Below, one piece after another: positions 54,765 through 63,826 of a stretch of 64,000 nucleotides of DNA. Positions within the stretch are counted from its first letter, which is position 1, and the number at the start of each line of letters is the position of its first letter. Location: positions 2,728,001 to 2,792,000 of the forward strand of contig NZ_CP067394.1 of assembly GCF_004210215.2 (NCBI RefSeq), in the 5' to 3' direction. The notes under the pieces are model-generated. The model had not been told where the DNA came from. It ran no database searches and was given only the letters and a program-made list of their open reading frames with translations. Position numbers and translations under genes: made by a program. This DNA is from Cryobacterium sp. SO1. GTDB taxonomy: Bacteria > Actinomycetota > Actinomycetes > Actinomycetales > Microbacteriaceae.

Positions 54765-55004
54765 ATGCCCACTTCAGACGCCGCTCAGCAGGCCGACGCA
54801 GCTTTCCCGACCGCTCCGGCCGAAGCGCCCACCAGCGCCGAGCGTCTGATCACAACGTTGGGGAACATCAACAACGTCGACGTCGCGAACGCCCCAGAGG
54901 CCGATCGCGCCGCCGTGATCGAACTCATCGACATCATCAACGACGAGCAGCGTTCCAGCCTGCTCTTCGCCCTGCTGCTGGAGCGCCTTCGCACCGATGT
55001 CTGA
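54765..55004 (+). CDS. Small acidic protein upstream of DUF2332 gene
   Basis: A 79-residue soluble protein of unknown function. It is Ala-rich at the start, then has the helices SAERLITTLGNINN, DRAAVIELIDIINDEQ and RSSLLFALLLERL. It has a leaderless -10 and overlaps the start of the DUF2332 gene by eight bases, so it is likely to be expressed and coupled to it. No known motif was recognised. Confidence 0.65.
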   Translation: MPTSDAAQQADAAFPTAPAEAPTSAERLITTLGNINNVDVANAPEADRAAVIELIDIINDEQRSSLLFALLLERLRTDV

Positions 55005-55998
55005 TCCCTCCGGGCCGCGCGCCGACCAGCGCGCCCTGGACCTGGAGAAGACCGCCGACTGGTACCGACGTTTCCGGCTGCTCGAGACTCCGGGGCAATC
55101 CGCGCTCTACGCCGAGTGGGCCAACGGTGTCGAAAACGACGCAGAGGTGCTGGGCCTGATCGTCACGCTGCCGCGGCCCAAACGCCAGCCGAACCTGGTG
55201 TTCGCCTGTGCGCGCCTGCTCGGCGCGCCGCTGACGGGGTACCCGGGCTTCCGCCGCTGGCTCGTCGAGCACTGGCCGGCCGTGGCCGCCCAGGCCCGGC
55301 TGCGCTCCACCCAGACCAACGAGCCGCGCCGGCTCACCGCGATCATGCCGGTCCTCGCCGGGATCGGCCCCGAGCTGGCCCTGCTCGAGGTCGGCGCCAG
55401 CGCGGGGCTCTGCCTGTACCCCGACCGGTACAGCTATGACTATTCCGGTTGCCGGGTGGATCCGGTGGACGGCCCCAGCTCGGTGCTGCTGACGGCCGGC
55501 ACCACCGGGCCGGTGCCGCTGCCGGCGCATCCGCCGGAGGTCGTCTGGCGGGCCGGGCTCGACCTGAACCCGCTGGACGTGAACGACCCCGACGACGTGC
55601 GCTGGCTTCAGACCCTGGTCTGGCCCGAGCAGACCGAGCGCCGCGGCCGGCTGGATGCGGCGCTGGCGATCGCCCGCCGGGATCCGCCGCTGCTCGCGCG
55701 CGGGGACGCCGTCGTGGACCTTCAGTCGCTGGTGGCGCTCGCCCCGGCCGGGGTGCCGCTGGTCATCGTCAGCCCCGCGGTCCTGGTCTACCTGGCGCCC
55801 GAGCAGCGCACGGCCTTCGCGCGCACCGTGACCGGACTGGGCCGCTGGATCTCGCTGGACGGCGCCGGCGTGCTGCCCCAGGTCGACGCCCTGCTGCCGC
55901 AGCCGCCCGTGCCCGGTGATTTCACGGTGTCCCTGGACGGCCGGCCGGTGGCACGGTGCGGCCCGCACGGACAGAACCTGGACTGGATCGTCGGCTAG
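54997..55998 (+). CDS. DUF2332-family protein
   Basis: A 333-residue cytoplasmic protein. The features remembered for DUF2332 are present: LYAEWANGV near the start, LLEVGASAGLCLYPDRYSY (resembling a methyltransferase motif I) near residue 130, GLDLNPLDV, LVWPEQ, and a terminal DWIVG-like strand. It overlaps the small upstream gene. Function is unknown; the glycine-rich GASAG suggests a Rossmann-like fold. There is no ribosome site, consistent with coupling. Confidence 0.85.
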   Translation: MSDPSGPRADQRALDLEKTADWYRRFRLLETPGQSALYAEWANGVENDAEVLGLIVTLPRPKRQPNLVFACARLLGAPLTGYPGFRRWLVEHWPAVAAQARLRSTQTNEPRRLTAIMPVLAGIGPELALLEVGASAGLCLYPDRYSYDYSGCRVDPVDGPSSVLLTAGTTGPVPLPAHPPEVVWRAGLDLNPLDVNDPDDVRWLQTLVWPEQTERRGRLDAALAIARRDPPLLARGDAVVDLQSLVALAPAGVPLVIVSPAVLVYLAPEQRTAFARTVTGLGRWISLDGAGVLPQVDALLPQPPVPGDFTVSLDGRPVARCGPHGQNLDWIVG

Positions 55999-56035
55999 GC
56001 CCCCGGCTGACCGAGCAGCTCACCGGGCACGCTTC

Positions 56036-56041
56036 TAAGAT
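56036..56041 (+). promoter_or_regulatory. -10 hexamer for leaderless quinone oxidoreductase gene
   Basis: TAAGAT lies six bases before ATG 56048. Confidence 0.55.
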
Positions 56042-56047
56042 GGCGCT

Positions 56048-57025
56048 ATGCGTGCACTCGTGGTCCACACCTCAGGCGGCCCGGACGCCCTCACCCTCGA
56101 CACCGTTGCGGACCTGGTCGTCGGCGCCGGCGACATCCGGATCGAAGTGGTCGGCGCCGGCGTGAACCGGGCCGATGTGCAGCAGCGCCTGGGCCACTAC
56201 CCGTCGCCGGCGGGTGCGCCGCAATGGCCGGGCCTAGAGGTGTCGGGCATCGTCACCGAGACCGGGATCGCCGTCACCCGGTTCACGGTCGGCGACAGGG
56301 TCTGCGCGCTGCTGGCCGGCGGCGGCTACGCCACCGAGGCCGTGGTGCACCAGGACCTCGCCCTGCCCGTTCCCGACAACGTCGACCTGGCCGACGCCGC
56401 CGCGCTGCCGGAGGCGCTGGCCACGGTGTGGTCGAACGTCTTCATGAGCGCTGGCCTCGTGGCCGGCCAGACCCTGCTCGTGCACGGCGGCGCCAGCGGC
56501 ATCGGCACCACCGCCATCCAGCTGGCCCGGCTGGCCGGCGCCCGGGTTCTGGTCACCGCCGGCTCCGCCGAGAAGCTGGCGGCCTGCGGTCAGCTCGGTG
56601 CCAACGTGCTGATCAACTACCGGGAACAGGATTTTGTGGCCGAGGTGCTCGCCGCCACCGACGGGCACGGTGCCGACGTGATCCTGGACATCATGGGCGG
56701 CTCCTACGCGGCCCGCAACGTGGCGGCGCTGGCCCTGGGCGGCACCATCATGGTGATCGCCAACCAGAGCGGCGAAGACGCCGTCTTCAACCCGTTCCAC
56801 CTGATGCAGAAACGCGGCCGGTTCTGGGGCACCACCCTGCGGGCCCGGCCGGCCGTGGAGAAGGCGGCCATCATGGCCGACCTGCTCACCCGGGTGTGGC
56901 CGTGGCTCGAATCCGGCGCTCTCGTGCCGGTGATCGACAGTCGGTTCACCTTCGCCGACGCGGCGGATGCGCATCGCCGGTTGGAAGCATCCGCTCATGT
57001 GGGAAAGATTGTGCTGCTGCCCTGA
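56048..57025 (+). CDS. NAD(P)H quinone oxidoreductase (zinc-free MDR)
   Basis: A 325-residue medium-chain dehydrogenase/reductase of the PIG3/QOR type. VGAGVNRADVQQRLGHYP, PGLEVSGIV, DAAALPEALATVWSNVF, LLVHGGASGIGTTAIQLA (the nucleotide-binding motif, about 143-160), GADVILDIMGG and the C-terminal HVGKIVL are typical. The Cys/His residues that bind zinc in alcohol dehydrogenases are absent, as expected for this branch. It reduces quinones or detoxifies electrophiles. It stands alone with a leaderless start and is convergent with the cyclase gene. Confidence 0.92.
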   Translation: MRALVVHTSGGPDALTLDTVADLVVGAGDIRIEVVGAGVNRADVQQRLGHYPSPAGAPQWPGLEVSGIVTETGIAVTRFTVGDRVCALLAGGGYATEAVVHQDLALPVPDNVDLADAAALPEALATVWSNVFMSAGLVAGQTLLVHGGASGIGTTAIQLARLAGARVLVTAGSAEKLAACGQLGANVLINYREQDFVAEVLAATDGHGADVILDIMGGSYAARNVAALALGGTIMVIANQSGEDAVFNPFHLMQKRGRFWGTTLRARPAVEKAAIMADLLTRVWPWLESGALVPVIDSRFTFADAADAHRRLEASAHVGKIVLLP

Positions 57026-57047
57026 GCCGGTGCGTCTGCGAGGCTGT

Positions 57048-58913
57048 TCAGGCCCGTGACCCGGCGAGTTCGACCCGGTTACGGCCGGACGCCTTGGCCT
57101 CGTACAGGGCGGCGTCGGCGCGGCCGAGCCAACGCGAGACGCTTTCGTCGGGTTTGAGCAGGGCGACGCCCACGCTGGCGGTGCAGTGCAGCCCCGCGGT
57201 GACCACCCCCCAGGGGTGGTTGCGCACCTCGCCGAGCAGGCGTTCGCAGATCTGCACGGCCTGGTCGATGGTGGTGTTGCCCAGCACCAGCAGGAACTCT
57301 TCGCCGCCGACCCGCACCGCAAGGTCGGTGTCGCGGGTAGTGTTGCCGAGGATCGTGGCCATGGTGGTGAGCACCCGGTCGCCGGTGGCGTGGCCGTGCT
57401 CGTCGTTGACCTGCTTGAAATGGTCCATGTCCACCATCACCGCGCAGAGCGGTTCGGAGCGCTCCCTGGCCGAGGACATCATCTCGGGCAGCTGCCGGTC
57501 GAGGGCCCGGCGGTTGGGCAGCCGGGTGAGCGGGTCGGAGTGCGCCTGCTTGTCGAGTTCCTCGGCCCGGATCCGCTGCATCTCGGCCTCGAGCTGCGAG
57601 CGCTGGGCCTCGTGCCGGGCCTGCTCGATCTCCAGCGAGTTGATCAGCATCCGCGACTGCAGCCCGGCGGTCTGCCTGGTGAGCCCGAGCATCAGCACGT
57701 GCAGCTGTTCGTGGTGTTCAAGGGCCTGCTCGAATCGGCCGGCGGCCTGGTGCATCTGGTAGAGCGCGCGGTGCAGCTTCACGTTCAGCGCCGCATCCTC
57801 GGCCACCGACGGGTCGGCGACCTGGGCTTCCATCATGGCGCAGGCCAGGTCCACTCGGCCTTCGGCCCGGGCGACCTCGGCCAGCTGGGCGTCGTTGTTG
57901 ACGGCGAGATTGCGGTAGCCGTTGGTGATCGCGATGGTCTTGGAACGGCCGGCCTGCCGGCGCGCTTCGGCGTATTCGCCGCGCTCGATCAGCAGCCCGA
58001 CCAGGTTGGTGCGGGCGATCGTCTCGTAGAACGCGTGCCGCTGCTCAACCGCCTGCGTCACCGCGGCACGGGTGACGGCGATCCCGTCGCGCAGGGCCAC
58101 CGATGCGTCCTCTTCCTTCGCCCGGTGCGCCCTGGCGATCTCCAGGTAGCTGTCGCCCAGGTTGTTCCGCGCGGCGAACGCGGCCTCGGGGTCGTCGATG
58201 GTGTCGGCCAGGGCCAGCGCCTGCCGGCCCAGCTCGATGCTGCGGTCAGCGTCGCCGAGGGCCTGGTGCACCATCGACGAGCGCGACAGCGCCCAGAACT
58301 CCGCGGTGCGACTGCCGCTGGCCCGCGCGGCCGCCAGGGCACCGAGCACGTGGCTGAGGGCGGGTTCCTCCAGCGCCGTCTCGTGAAAGGCCAGGGCGAG
58401 GATGCAGTGCACCTTCGACTGACCGACCAGGTCCCCGCTGGCGCTGAGGTACTCAAGGGCCAGGAGCCCGTGCCGCACGGATGCCTCGAACTCGCCCAAC
58501 CGCAGCCGGTGGCCGGAGAGCAACTGCCGGGCGCGGGCCTCCTGGGCGGGCGTGATGAAGGGGTCGGCGAGCACCTGCTCGGCCTGGGCGGCGCCAGCAT
58601 GGTGTTGGCCGTCCTGGTTGGCCTTGGCGCACTCGTCGAGAATCGTGTCGATCGTGGGGCGTCGGGCAAACCCGGCCCCGTCGACGGGCGGCTGCTGGTG
58701 CAGCTCGGCGTCGCTGGTCGGCACCGGCAGGTCGGCGATTTCAACGAAACCGCTTGGCAGGTCCAGGTCACGCCCGCCGTCGGCCAGGCTCAGGTCGGCG
58801 ATTCCGTCCGCCATCACGTCGGCGCCGGCGCGCACGGCATCTGATGCGGGCGGTTCGGACGGCACCGTGGCGCCGGCCGGGAGCGGGGCGAGCTGGTCAT
58901 CGGGCGCGCTCAT
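57048..58913 (-). CDS. TPR-containing diguanylate cyclase (GGDEF)
   Basis: A 621-residue soluble protein. The N-terminal 75 residues are acidic and low in predicted structure. TPR-like helical repeats span about 80-420 (for example SKVHCILALAFHETALEEP and AFAARNNLGDSYLEIARAH), and a coiled coil (about 420-460) leads to the GGDEF domain. That domain has SDPLTRLPNRRALDRQL and an intact GGEEF (about 534). An RxxD inhibitory site (RDTD, then LAVRV) lies five residues before GGEEF, so feedback inhibition by c-di-GMP is likely. The start lacks a good ribosome site. Sensory input is probably through the TPR part. Confidence 0.9.
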   Translation of the reverse strand: MSAPDDQLAPLPAGATVPSEPPASDAVRAGADVMADGIADLSLADGGRDLDLPSGFVEIADLPVPTSDAELHQQPPVDGAGFARRPTIDTILDECAKANQDGQHHAGAAQAEQVLADPFITPAQEARARQLLSGHRLRLGEFEASVRHGLLALEYLSASGDLVGQSKVHCILALAFHETALEEPALSHVLGALAAARASGSRTAEFWALSRSSMVHQALGDADRSIELGRQALALADTIDDPEAAFAARNNLGDSYLEIARAHRAKEEDASVALRDGIAVTRAAVTQAVEQRHAFYETIARTNLVGLLIERGEYAEARRQAGRSKTIAITNGYRNLAVNNDAQLAEVARAEGRVDLACAMMEAQVADPSVAEDAALNVKLHRALYQMHQAAGRFEQALEHHEQLHVLMLGLTRQTAGLQSRMLINSLEIEQARHEAQRSQLEAEMQRIRAEELDKQAHSDPLTRLPNRRALDRQLPEMMSSARERSEPLCAVMVDMDHFKQVNDEHGHATGDRVLTTMATILGNTTRDTDLAVRVGGEEFLLVLGNTTIDQAVQICERLLGEVRNHPWGVVTAGLHCTASVGVALLKPDESVSRWLGRADAALYEAKASGRNRVELAGSRA

Positions 58914-59047
58914 CGGGCGTCACCGTGCTCGGCGGGGGCGCCGGCCGACAGGCTGAGCGCACCGCCCGCCCGACTCTGCGGGAGGTGCTTCGACGGTACG
59001 CCTGATGCGTTCACGGCTCAGTCCCCAAACTGCTCGTATACCCGAAC

Positions 59048-59161
59048 CTAGCAGCGTCCCAGCGGCCACCGAGGCCAACGCACGCTCCAGGCACCCCCCG
59101 CTTCGCGGGTGATTTTCACTGGCACGTTGTGCGCTTCCACGACGGCTTCGAGCGTGCTCAT
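59048..59161 (-). CDS. Possible 37-residue peptide
   Basis: An ATG at 59161, eight bases after the stop of the monooxygenase remnant, opens a 37-codon frame with MSTLEAVVEAHNVPVKITRE at its start and a basic, Trp-rich end. Codon use is GC-rich at third positions, but the length is too small to be sure. No ribosome site is clear. Confidence 0.25.
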   Translation of the reverse strand: MSTLEAVVEAHNVPVKITREAGGAWSVRWPRWPLGRC

Positions 59162-59168
59162 CGGCGGC

Positions 59169-59850
59169 TCACAGCCGCGCCGATCGCCGCCAGCCGCGGC
59201 CGGGGGCCACGAAGCGGAGCACCGAATCGAGCAGCTGTGCGTTGTAGCCCACGCCGAGTTGGTTCCGCACGGTGAGCGGCACGGTATCGGCGGCCCGCAC
59301 CGCGGCATCCTGGGCCAGCTGCTCAACGAGAACGTCGGGTTCGCCGATGTAGCTCGTGCCGAACCGGGCCAGACCGCCGTCGAGGTGGCCCACCTGGTCA
59401 TGGTTGCCGGCCTGGGCGCGCAGGCCGAAGTGACGCCGGTCCTGCTCGGTGATCAGGGGCATGATGCTGCGGCTCACCGACACCCGCGGGGTGCCGGGGT
59501 GACCGGCATCCGCCCAGGCCTGCCGGAAGATCGCGATCTGCTCGGCCTGCAGGGCGCCGAAGGCGGCGCCGGTGTCTTCGGTGAGCAGGGTCGAACTCAT
59601 CAGGTTCATGCCCTGCTCGCCGGTGCGCCTCGCGGTGGCCCGGGTGCCGGAGCCCCACCAGGTGCGCTCGGCCAGTCCGGGCGACTGCGGCTGGATCGCG
59701 AGGAGGTTGCTGTGTCCGGCGAGCTGCGGGTTCGCGGCGGCGACGCCGGACCCTCTGATGGCCCGGCGGAACTGTGCAGTGCGCTCGCGGGCGTCATCCG
59801 CGTCGCTGGTACCGGGTGCGGGCACGTGCCCGAATGTCTCGGCGTCGCGC
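59169..59850 (-). pseudogene. N-terminally truncated luciferase-like (LLM) flavin monooxygenase
   Basis: The region encodes about 220 residues matching only the C-terminal part of LLM-class flavin-dependent oxidoreductases: QPQSPGLAERTWWGSGTRAT, GMNLMSSTLLTEDTG, TPRVSVSRSIMPLI, GEPDVLVEQLAQDAAV and LTVRNQLGVGYNAQLLDSVL. Full-length members have about 340-360 residues and start with a flavin-binding TIM-barrel half. Here, upstream of about 59850, the frame runs into a GC-rich repeat array and no N-terminal half can be found before the next gene. The remaining frame is open with normal codon use, so the loss may be recent. The exact 5' limit is uncertain. Confidence 0.75.
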
Positions 59851-60266
59851 CCCACCCGCACACCGGCCCCCCACCCGCACAACGGCCCCCGCCCGCGATG
59901 TGCGGGGCACGCGCCGCTATGCCCCTGGCGCGCCACCCGCACAACGGCGCCCCACCCGCACAACGGCCCCCGCCCGCGATGTGCGGGGCACGCGCCGCTA
60001 TGCCCCTGGCGCGCCACCCGCACAACGGCGCCCCACCCGCCTACCGGCGCCCCACCCGCACAACGGCGCCCCACCCGCCTACCGGCGCCCCACCCGCCTA
60101 CCGGCGCCCCACCCGCACAACGGCCCCCGCCCGCGATGTGCGGGGCACGCGCCGCTATGCCCCTGGCGCGCCACCCGCCTACCGGCGCTTGCCCCGCCGA
60201 ACGCCGCCCCACCCGCACAACGGCGCCTGCCCCGCCGAACGCCTCACTCCCGCACAACGGCGCCCT
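59848..60266. repeat. GC-rich minisatellite-like array
   Basis: About 420 bases are built from a 19-base unit (CGCCCCACCCGCACAACGG or its variant with CCTACCGG at the end) and three near-identical copies of a longer unit of about 60 bases starting at 59881, 59962 and 60119. The long unit contains two short hairpins, CCCGC-gatgt-GCGGG and GCGCC-N11-GGCGC. The array replaces the 5' half of the monooxygenase gene and ends about 85 bases before the HAD gene. All frames are open because the repeat lacks stop codons, but none looks like a protein. Confidence 0.9.
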
Positions 60267-60350
60267 CCCCGAACGACTCGCTACGAAACCTGCGACCGCT
60301 ACACCGGGTCGCTGCCCTGACGCGACCCGATACCCTGCCAAGCTGTGATC

Positions 60351-61085
60351 ATGCGTCATCTGTTCCTCGACTTCTTCGGCACCCTGGTCAACTACGCGGA
60401 CTCCCGCGCCGGACAGGGCTACGCCGACACGCACGCGAGCATGTGTGCCTTCGGCGCCCGCGGCACCGAGCAGCAGACCGCGGATGCCTGGCTGGAGGCC
60501 TTCCACCAGCTCAATACTGAATCCGACTCCGACCACCGCGAATTCACCATGGACCAGTTGTCGCATCGGGCCATCGTGCAACTGCTCGGCCGCGAACCCG
60601 ATGCCACCGAAATCGCCGAGGGCGCTCAGAGCAACATGGCGGACTGGGAGCGCGGGGTGGTGCTGATTCCCGGCATGGCCGACACCCTCAAGGAACTGGG
60701 CCAGACCTTCACCCTCACGATCGTGTCGAACACGCACAGCGCATCCGTCGTGCCCCGTCAGCTGGCGGCCATGGGCGCCACCGACCTCATCTCCCATGTC
60801 GTGACGTCGCTCGAGGTGGGCTTTCGTAAGCCGCATACGGCGATCTACCAGGCAGCGCTCGCCCGGGCGGATGCTGACCCGGCCCGCGTGATCTTCGTCG
60901 GCGACACCTGGGAAGCGGACTTCGACGGTCCGCGGGCGCACGGCATGGAGGCCGTGCTCGTGGCCGCCGACCCGCGGGACGGTGTGCCCGAGACCCGTCG
61001 GGTCGCTTCGGTGCTCGACCTGCCCGACCTGCTCTCGTTCCGCTACCCCAGCACCCGCCCGGTCAGCACCCGCGGGGTGGCATAA
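60351..61085 (+). CDS. HAD-superfamily hydrolase
   Basis: A 244-residue cytoplasmic hydrolase. Motif I is LFLDFFGTLV: the nucleophile Asp is present but the usual second Asp (D-x-D) is Phe, as in haloacid-dehalogenase-like and some phosphatase branches. Motif II is TIVSNTHSA, motif III is RKPHTAIYQAALARA, and motif IV is IFVGDTWEADFDGPRAHG. ATG 60351 is preferred over GTG 60345, because CAAGCT at 60339-60344 lies six bases before the ATG and directly next to the GTG. The substrate is unknown. Confidence 0.88.
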   Translation: MRHLFLDFFGTLVNYADSRAGQGYADTHASMCAFGARGTEQQTADAWLEAFHQLNTESDSDHREFTMDQLSHRAIVQLLGREPDATEIAEGAQSNMADWERGVVLIPGMADTLKELGQTFTLTIVSNTHSASVVPRQLAAMGATDLISHVVTSLEVGFRKPHTAIYQAALARADADPARVIFVGDTWEADFDGPRAHGMEAVLVAADPRDGVPETRRVASVLDLPDLLSFRYPSTRPVSTRGVA

Positions 61086-61223
61086 CTCCTGCTGGATCTC
61101 GGCCGGCCGCAGGACCGCCGCGTGATTGCGGGGCCATGGTCGACGGTGGCTCGGGATTGCAGGAGTGGTGCACGACGACGACGGCACGGTGACCTCCGCG
61201 AGGATCCGAGCCGGGCAACTGGG

Positions 61224-61229
61224 TAAGCT
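61224..61229 (+). promoter_or_regulatory. -10 hexamer for leaderless GNAT gene at 61236
   Basis: TAAGCT lies six bases before ATG 61236. The gap 61086-61223 upstream holds no gene. Confidence 0.55.
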
Positions 61230-61235
61230 CGGCGG

Positions 61236-61745
61236 ATGGATACAGAGGGGTTCCGCATCCGCGCCACGCAGGTGGACGATTGGCGAGAGGTGCGCCAGCT
61301 GCGCCTCGAGATGCTGCGGGACACCCCGATCGCGTTCGGCGAGACCCTGCAGGATGCCCTCGGCCACTCCGACAGTGAGTGGCGGATGCGCGCCGCCCGC
61401 GGCACCGCCGAACACGGCATCGCCCTGGCCGCGATCGACCCCGCGGGACGCTGGGTGGGCACCATGGGCGGGTATGTGCCGGATGCGACCGCCGGCGCGC
61501 TGCTGGTGGGGGTCTACGTGTCGCCGGACCACCGCGGCCACGAGGCCGGAGTCTTCGACGCCCTGCTGGCCGCGATCCAGGACTGGGCCCGCGGCGAGGG
61601 TGACCGTCTGACCCTGCACGTGCACGAGGACAACTCCCGCGCCCGCGCCGCCTACCTGCGCCGCGGTTTCACCGAGACCGGGCACCGCGTGCAGTACGTT
61701 CTGGACTCCAGTGCCATGGAGATCGAGATGGTCAAGCCGCTCTAG
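61236..61745 (+). CDS. GNAT-family N-acetyltransferase
   Basis: A 169-residue acetyltransferase. FRIRATQVDDWREVRQLRLE begins the fold, and the strand-loop LLVGVYVSPDHRGHEAG is the acetyl-CoA binding motif A, although the usual Gly-x-Gly is less regular here. LTLHVHEDNSRARAAYLRRG, then F-x-E-T-G, form the C-terminal part with the conserved Asn and Tyr. The substrate cannot be told. The gene has a leaderless -10, and its stop overlaps the stop of the convergent DUF2207 gene (61742-61745). Confidence 0.9.
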   Translation: MDTEGFRIRATQVDDWREVRQLRLEMLRDTPIAFGETLQDALGHSDSEWRMRAARGTAEHGIALAAIDPAGRWVGTMGGYVPDATAGALLVGVYVSPDHRGHEAGVFDALLAAIQDWARGEGDRLTLHVHEDNSRARAAYLRRGFTETGHRVQYVLDSSAMEIEMVKPL

Positions 61746-63826
61746 CGGCCACCACCACCGCCGCCTCCACCGCCGCCGCCGGAGAAGCCGCCGCCGAAGG
61801 ATCCGCCCGAGAAGCTCCCGCCGCCGCTGCCCGACCAGGTGGACGGCGGGGGCGTGGGCGTTTCGGTCGTGTGCACCGAGTTGACGATCCCGTTGAGCGC
61901 CGAGGCCAGATAGATGCCGCTGAATGCGTTCTGCGATACGAACCAGCCCGGCGGGGTGGCGTCCTGCTCGTAGTACACCGCGAGCTCAGCCGCCCACTCC
62001 CGTTCGACGCCCCAGAGCACCGCATAGGGCAGCAGCTTCTCGTAGAGCTTCACCCGTTCCACGGTGCCGGCGGCGGATGCGCCGGATGCGGCGGCCTGCG
62101 TGCCGGCTGCGGCGGGCTGCGCTCCTGGGACCGTTCGCGGCACCGTGACGCGCAGCGCGCCCTCCGGGCTCTGAAGCATGCGGAACCTGTCGGCCTCGGC
62201 GAGGTCGAGGTAGACCTTCATGCCGGTGAGGTAGTCGCGGCGCTCGACGCCGGCCGCGCTGAGCAGCACCGGGCGACGTGACACGGCGACACCGACGATC
62301 ACGGTGGCCGCGGCAAGGAGCAGCAACGGGGACCACCAGACCGATGGTGGGTTGGCGATCGCGAGAACCGCCACCACGAACACAACAACCGCCGCGAGGC
62401 CGATCAGCACGCGGATTCGGGTGCGGGTCAGGGCTGGCCGGGCCCGACAGCCACGGGCGGTGTTGCGCACCGTGGCATCGGCCGTCGCGGCGGCCAGCCC
62501 ACGGGCGAGCGCATCGTTGGTGACCCCGAGTTCGCAGACTGCCCCCTCGGCCAGGCCGGGGAAGAGCGTGGCGAGCACGGCGAGCTCCTGGTCGTCGACA
62601 CCATCCACAGCCAGCAGCTGCAACGTGTAATCGCCGCCCGTGGCGCTCACCGGGTAATCGAGGATGCGCACCTTGCCGCGCACCGCGAAACTCACGATCT
62701 GCGCGGCCATGGCGCTGCGGGTGCGACCGATGAGGTCGGCGGCCTCGAGAAGGTTGTACCCCTGCGGCACGCTGTACTGGGCGATGATGGTGCCAGGCTT
62801 AGGGTCGCGGGGGCGCACGAAGACCCGGGCGAGCGCGAACACCCCGCCGAGCAGGGCGATGCCGAGAAGGCCGAACGGAAACCCGCCGAGGACCGCCGCG
62901 GGGCCGAAGCCTGGCGCCGTGTTGCTGTCGGGCTGCGCCTGGGCGGGCACCTGCACGAAGGTGCCGGCGGTGAAGCCGATGGCCACCGTGAGGTTCTCGC
63001 CCGGGCCCAGGTTGGTGGCTTCAGCGGTGAACAGCTGCCCGGTTGCGGCCTCGGGGGCTGCGGTATCCGGCACTGCGGCATCGGGGTCGGCCTCCTGCAC
63101 GATCTGGCAGGCGCCGCTTTCGCCCTGGGCGCCGGTGTAGCAGGCACTGTTGCCGGTGAGGAAGGGGGCGATGGCCGGGGCGACGTGCACCCGGGCGGTG
63201 ACGGAGCCGAACGGCTGGTCGAAGCCGGTGCCGTTGGTGTCCCAGTAGAGCTCGTCGTCGTTGGTGTCCGCGAAGGCGCGCACGACGTTCTGCTGGGTGT
63301 AGCTGATGACATAGGTCTGGGTGCCGCGCACGAATTCGTCGGTGCCGAGCGCGAGTTCGGTGAAGCCGTTGCTGACCTCGGTCTCGAAGTAGACCGGGTC
63401 GCCCGCGGCATCGGTGACCGATTCGACGCTCGTGTTCAGCGGCACGCCGTCGTAGTCGTTCGGGATTGCCCGGATGATCCCCCGGTTCTGGTCGAAATCG
63501 GGGAACTCCGCCACGAATCTCTCCACGGTGCGCAGCGTGGAGTGCCCGATCGAGTCCCGGTCGAGGTAGTACTCCCCCGCGTACGACGCGAAAGTGAAGT
63601 CCGAAGTGTCCGCGGGCACGGCGGCGCGGGCGCTGCCGGCCAGGCTCGACCGGGCGGACAAACCCGCCACGTTCGCAGGAACCGCAGAGCCCGCCGAAAC
63701 CGCCGTCGCCGTCCCACCGGCCACCCCCAGAGAGCCCGGCGCAACGGCCATCGCCGCCACCGGGGCGCCGAGCGCCAGCACGGAAGCGATAACCAGGCCG
63801 GACAGGACTTTCAGAAAACGAGTCAC
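61742..63826 (-). CDS. DUF2207-family exported membrane protein
   Basis: A 694-residue membrane protein. A signal peptide (about 1-28, LKVLSGLVIASVLALGAPVAAMA) is followed by an extracellular domain (about 50-310) with YYLDRDSIGHSTLRTVERF, VISYTQQNVVRAF and LYWDTNGTGFDQPFGSVTA, which is the DUF2207 domain. One membrane helix lies near 325-345, two more near 470-515, and a C-terminal Gly/Ser-rich tail (GGSFGGGFSGG and a Gly run) ends it. GTG 63826 overlaps the stop of the upstream frame (GTGA). Function unknown. Confidence 0.9.
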   Translation of the reverse strand: MTRFLKVLSGLVIASVLALGAPVAAMAVAPGSLGVAGGTATAVSAGSAVPANVAGLSARSSLAGSARAAVPADTSDFTFASYAGEYYLDRDSIGHSTLRTVERFVAEFPDFDQNRGIIRAIPNDYDGVPLNTSVESVTDAAGDPVYFETEVSNGFTELALGTDEFVRGTQTYVISYTQQNVVRAFADTNDDELYWDTNGTGFDQPFGSVTARVHVAPAIAPFLTGNSACYTGAQGESGACQIVQEADPDAAVPDTAAPEAATGQLFTAEATNLGPGENLTVAIGFTAGTFVQVPAQAQPDSNTAPGFGPAAVLGGFPFGLLGIALLGGVFALARVFVRPRDPKPGTIIAQYSVPQGYNLLEAADLIGRTRSAMAAQIVSFAVRGKVRILDYPVSATGGDYTLQLLAVDGVDDQELAVLATLFPGLAEGAVCELGVTNDALARGLAAATADATVRNTARGCRARPALTRTRIRVLIGLAAVVVFVVAVLAIANPPSVWWSPLLLLAAATVIVGVAVSRRPVLLSAAGVERRDYLTGMKVYLDLAEADRFRMLQSPEGALRVTVPRTVPGAQPAAAGTQAAASGASAAGTVERVKLYEKLLPYAVLWGVEREWAAELAVYYEQDATPPGWFVSQNAFSGIYLASALNGIVNSVHTTETPTPPPSTWSGSGGGSFSGGSFGGGFSGGGGGGGGGGGR

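Noticed and set aside
59848..60266. Repeat array considered as a CRISPR array
   Set aside because: Units are 19 and about 60 bases in mixed order, without unique spacers of constant length, and no cas gene is present.
59572..60520. Pro/Ala/Arg-rich proteins in several frames over the repeat array
   Set aside because: All frames are open because the repeat has no stop codons; there is no ribosome site, no leaderless -10 and no conserved domain.
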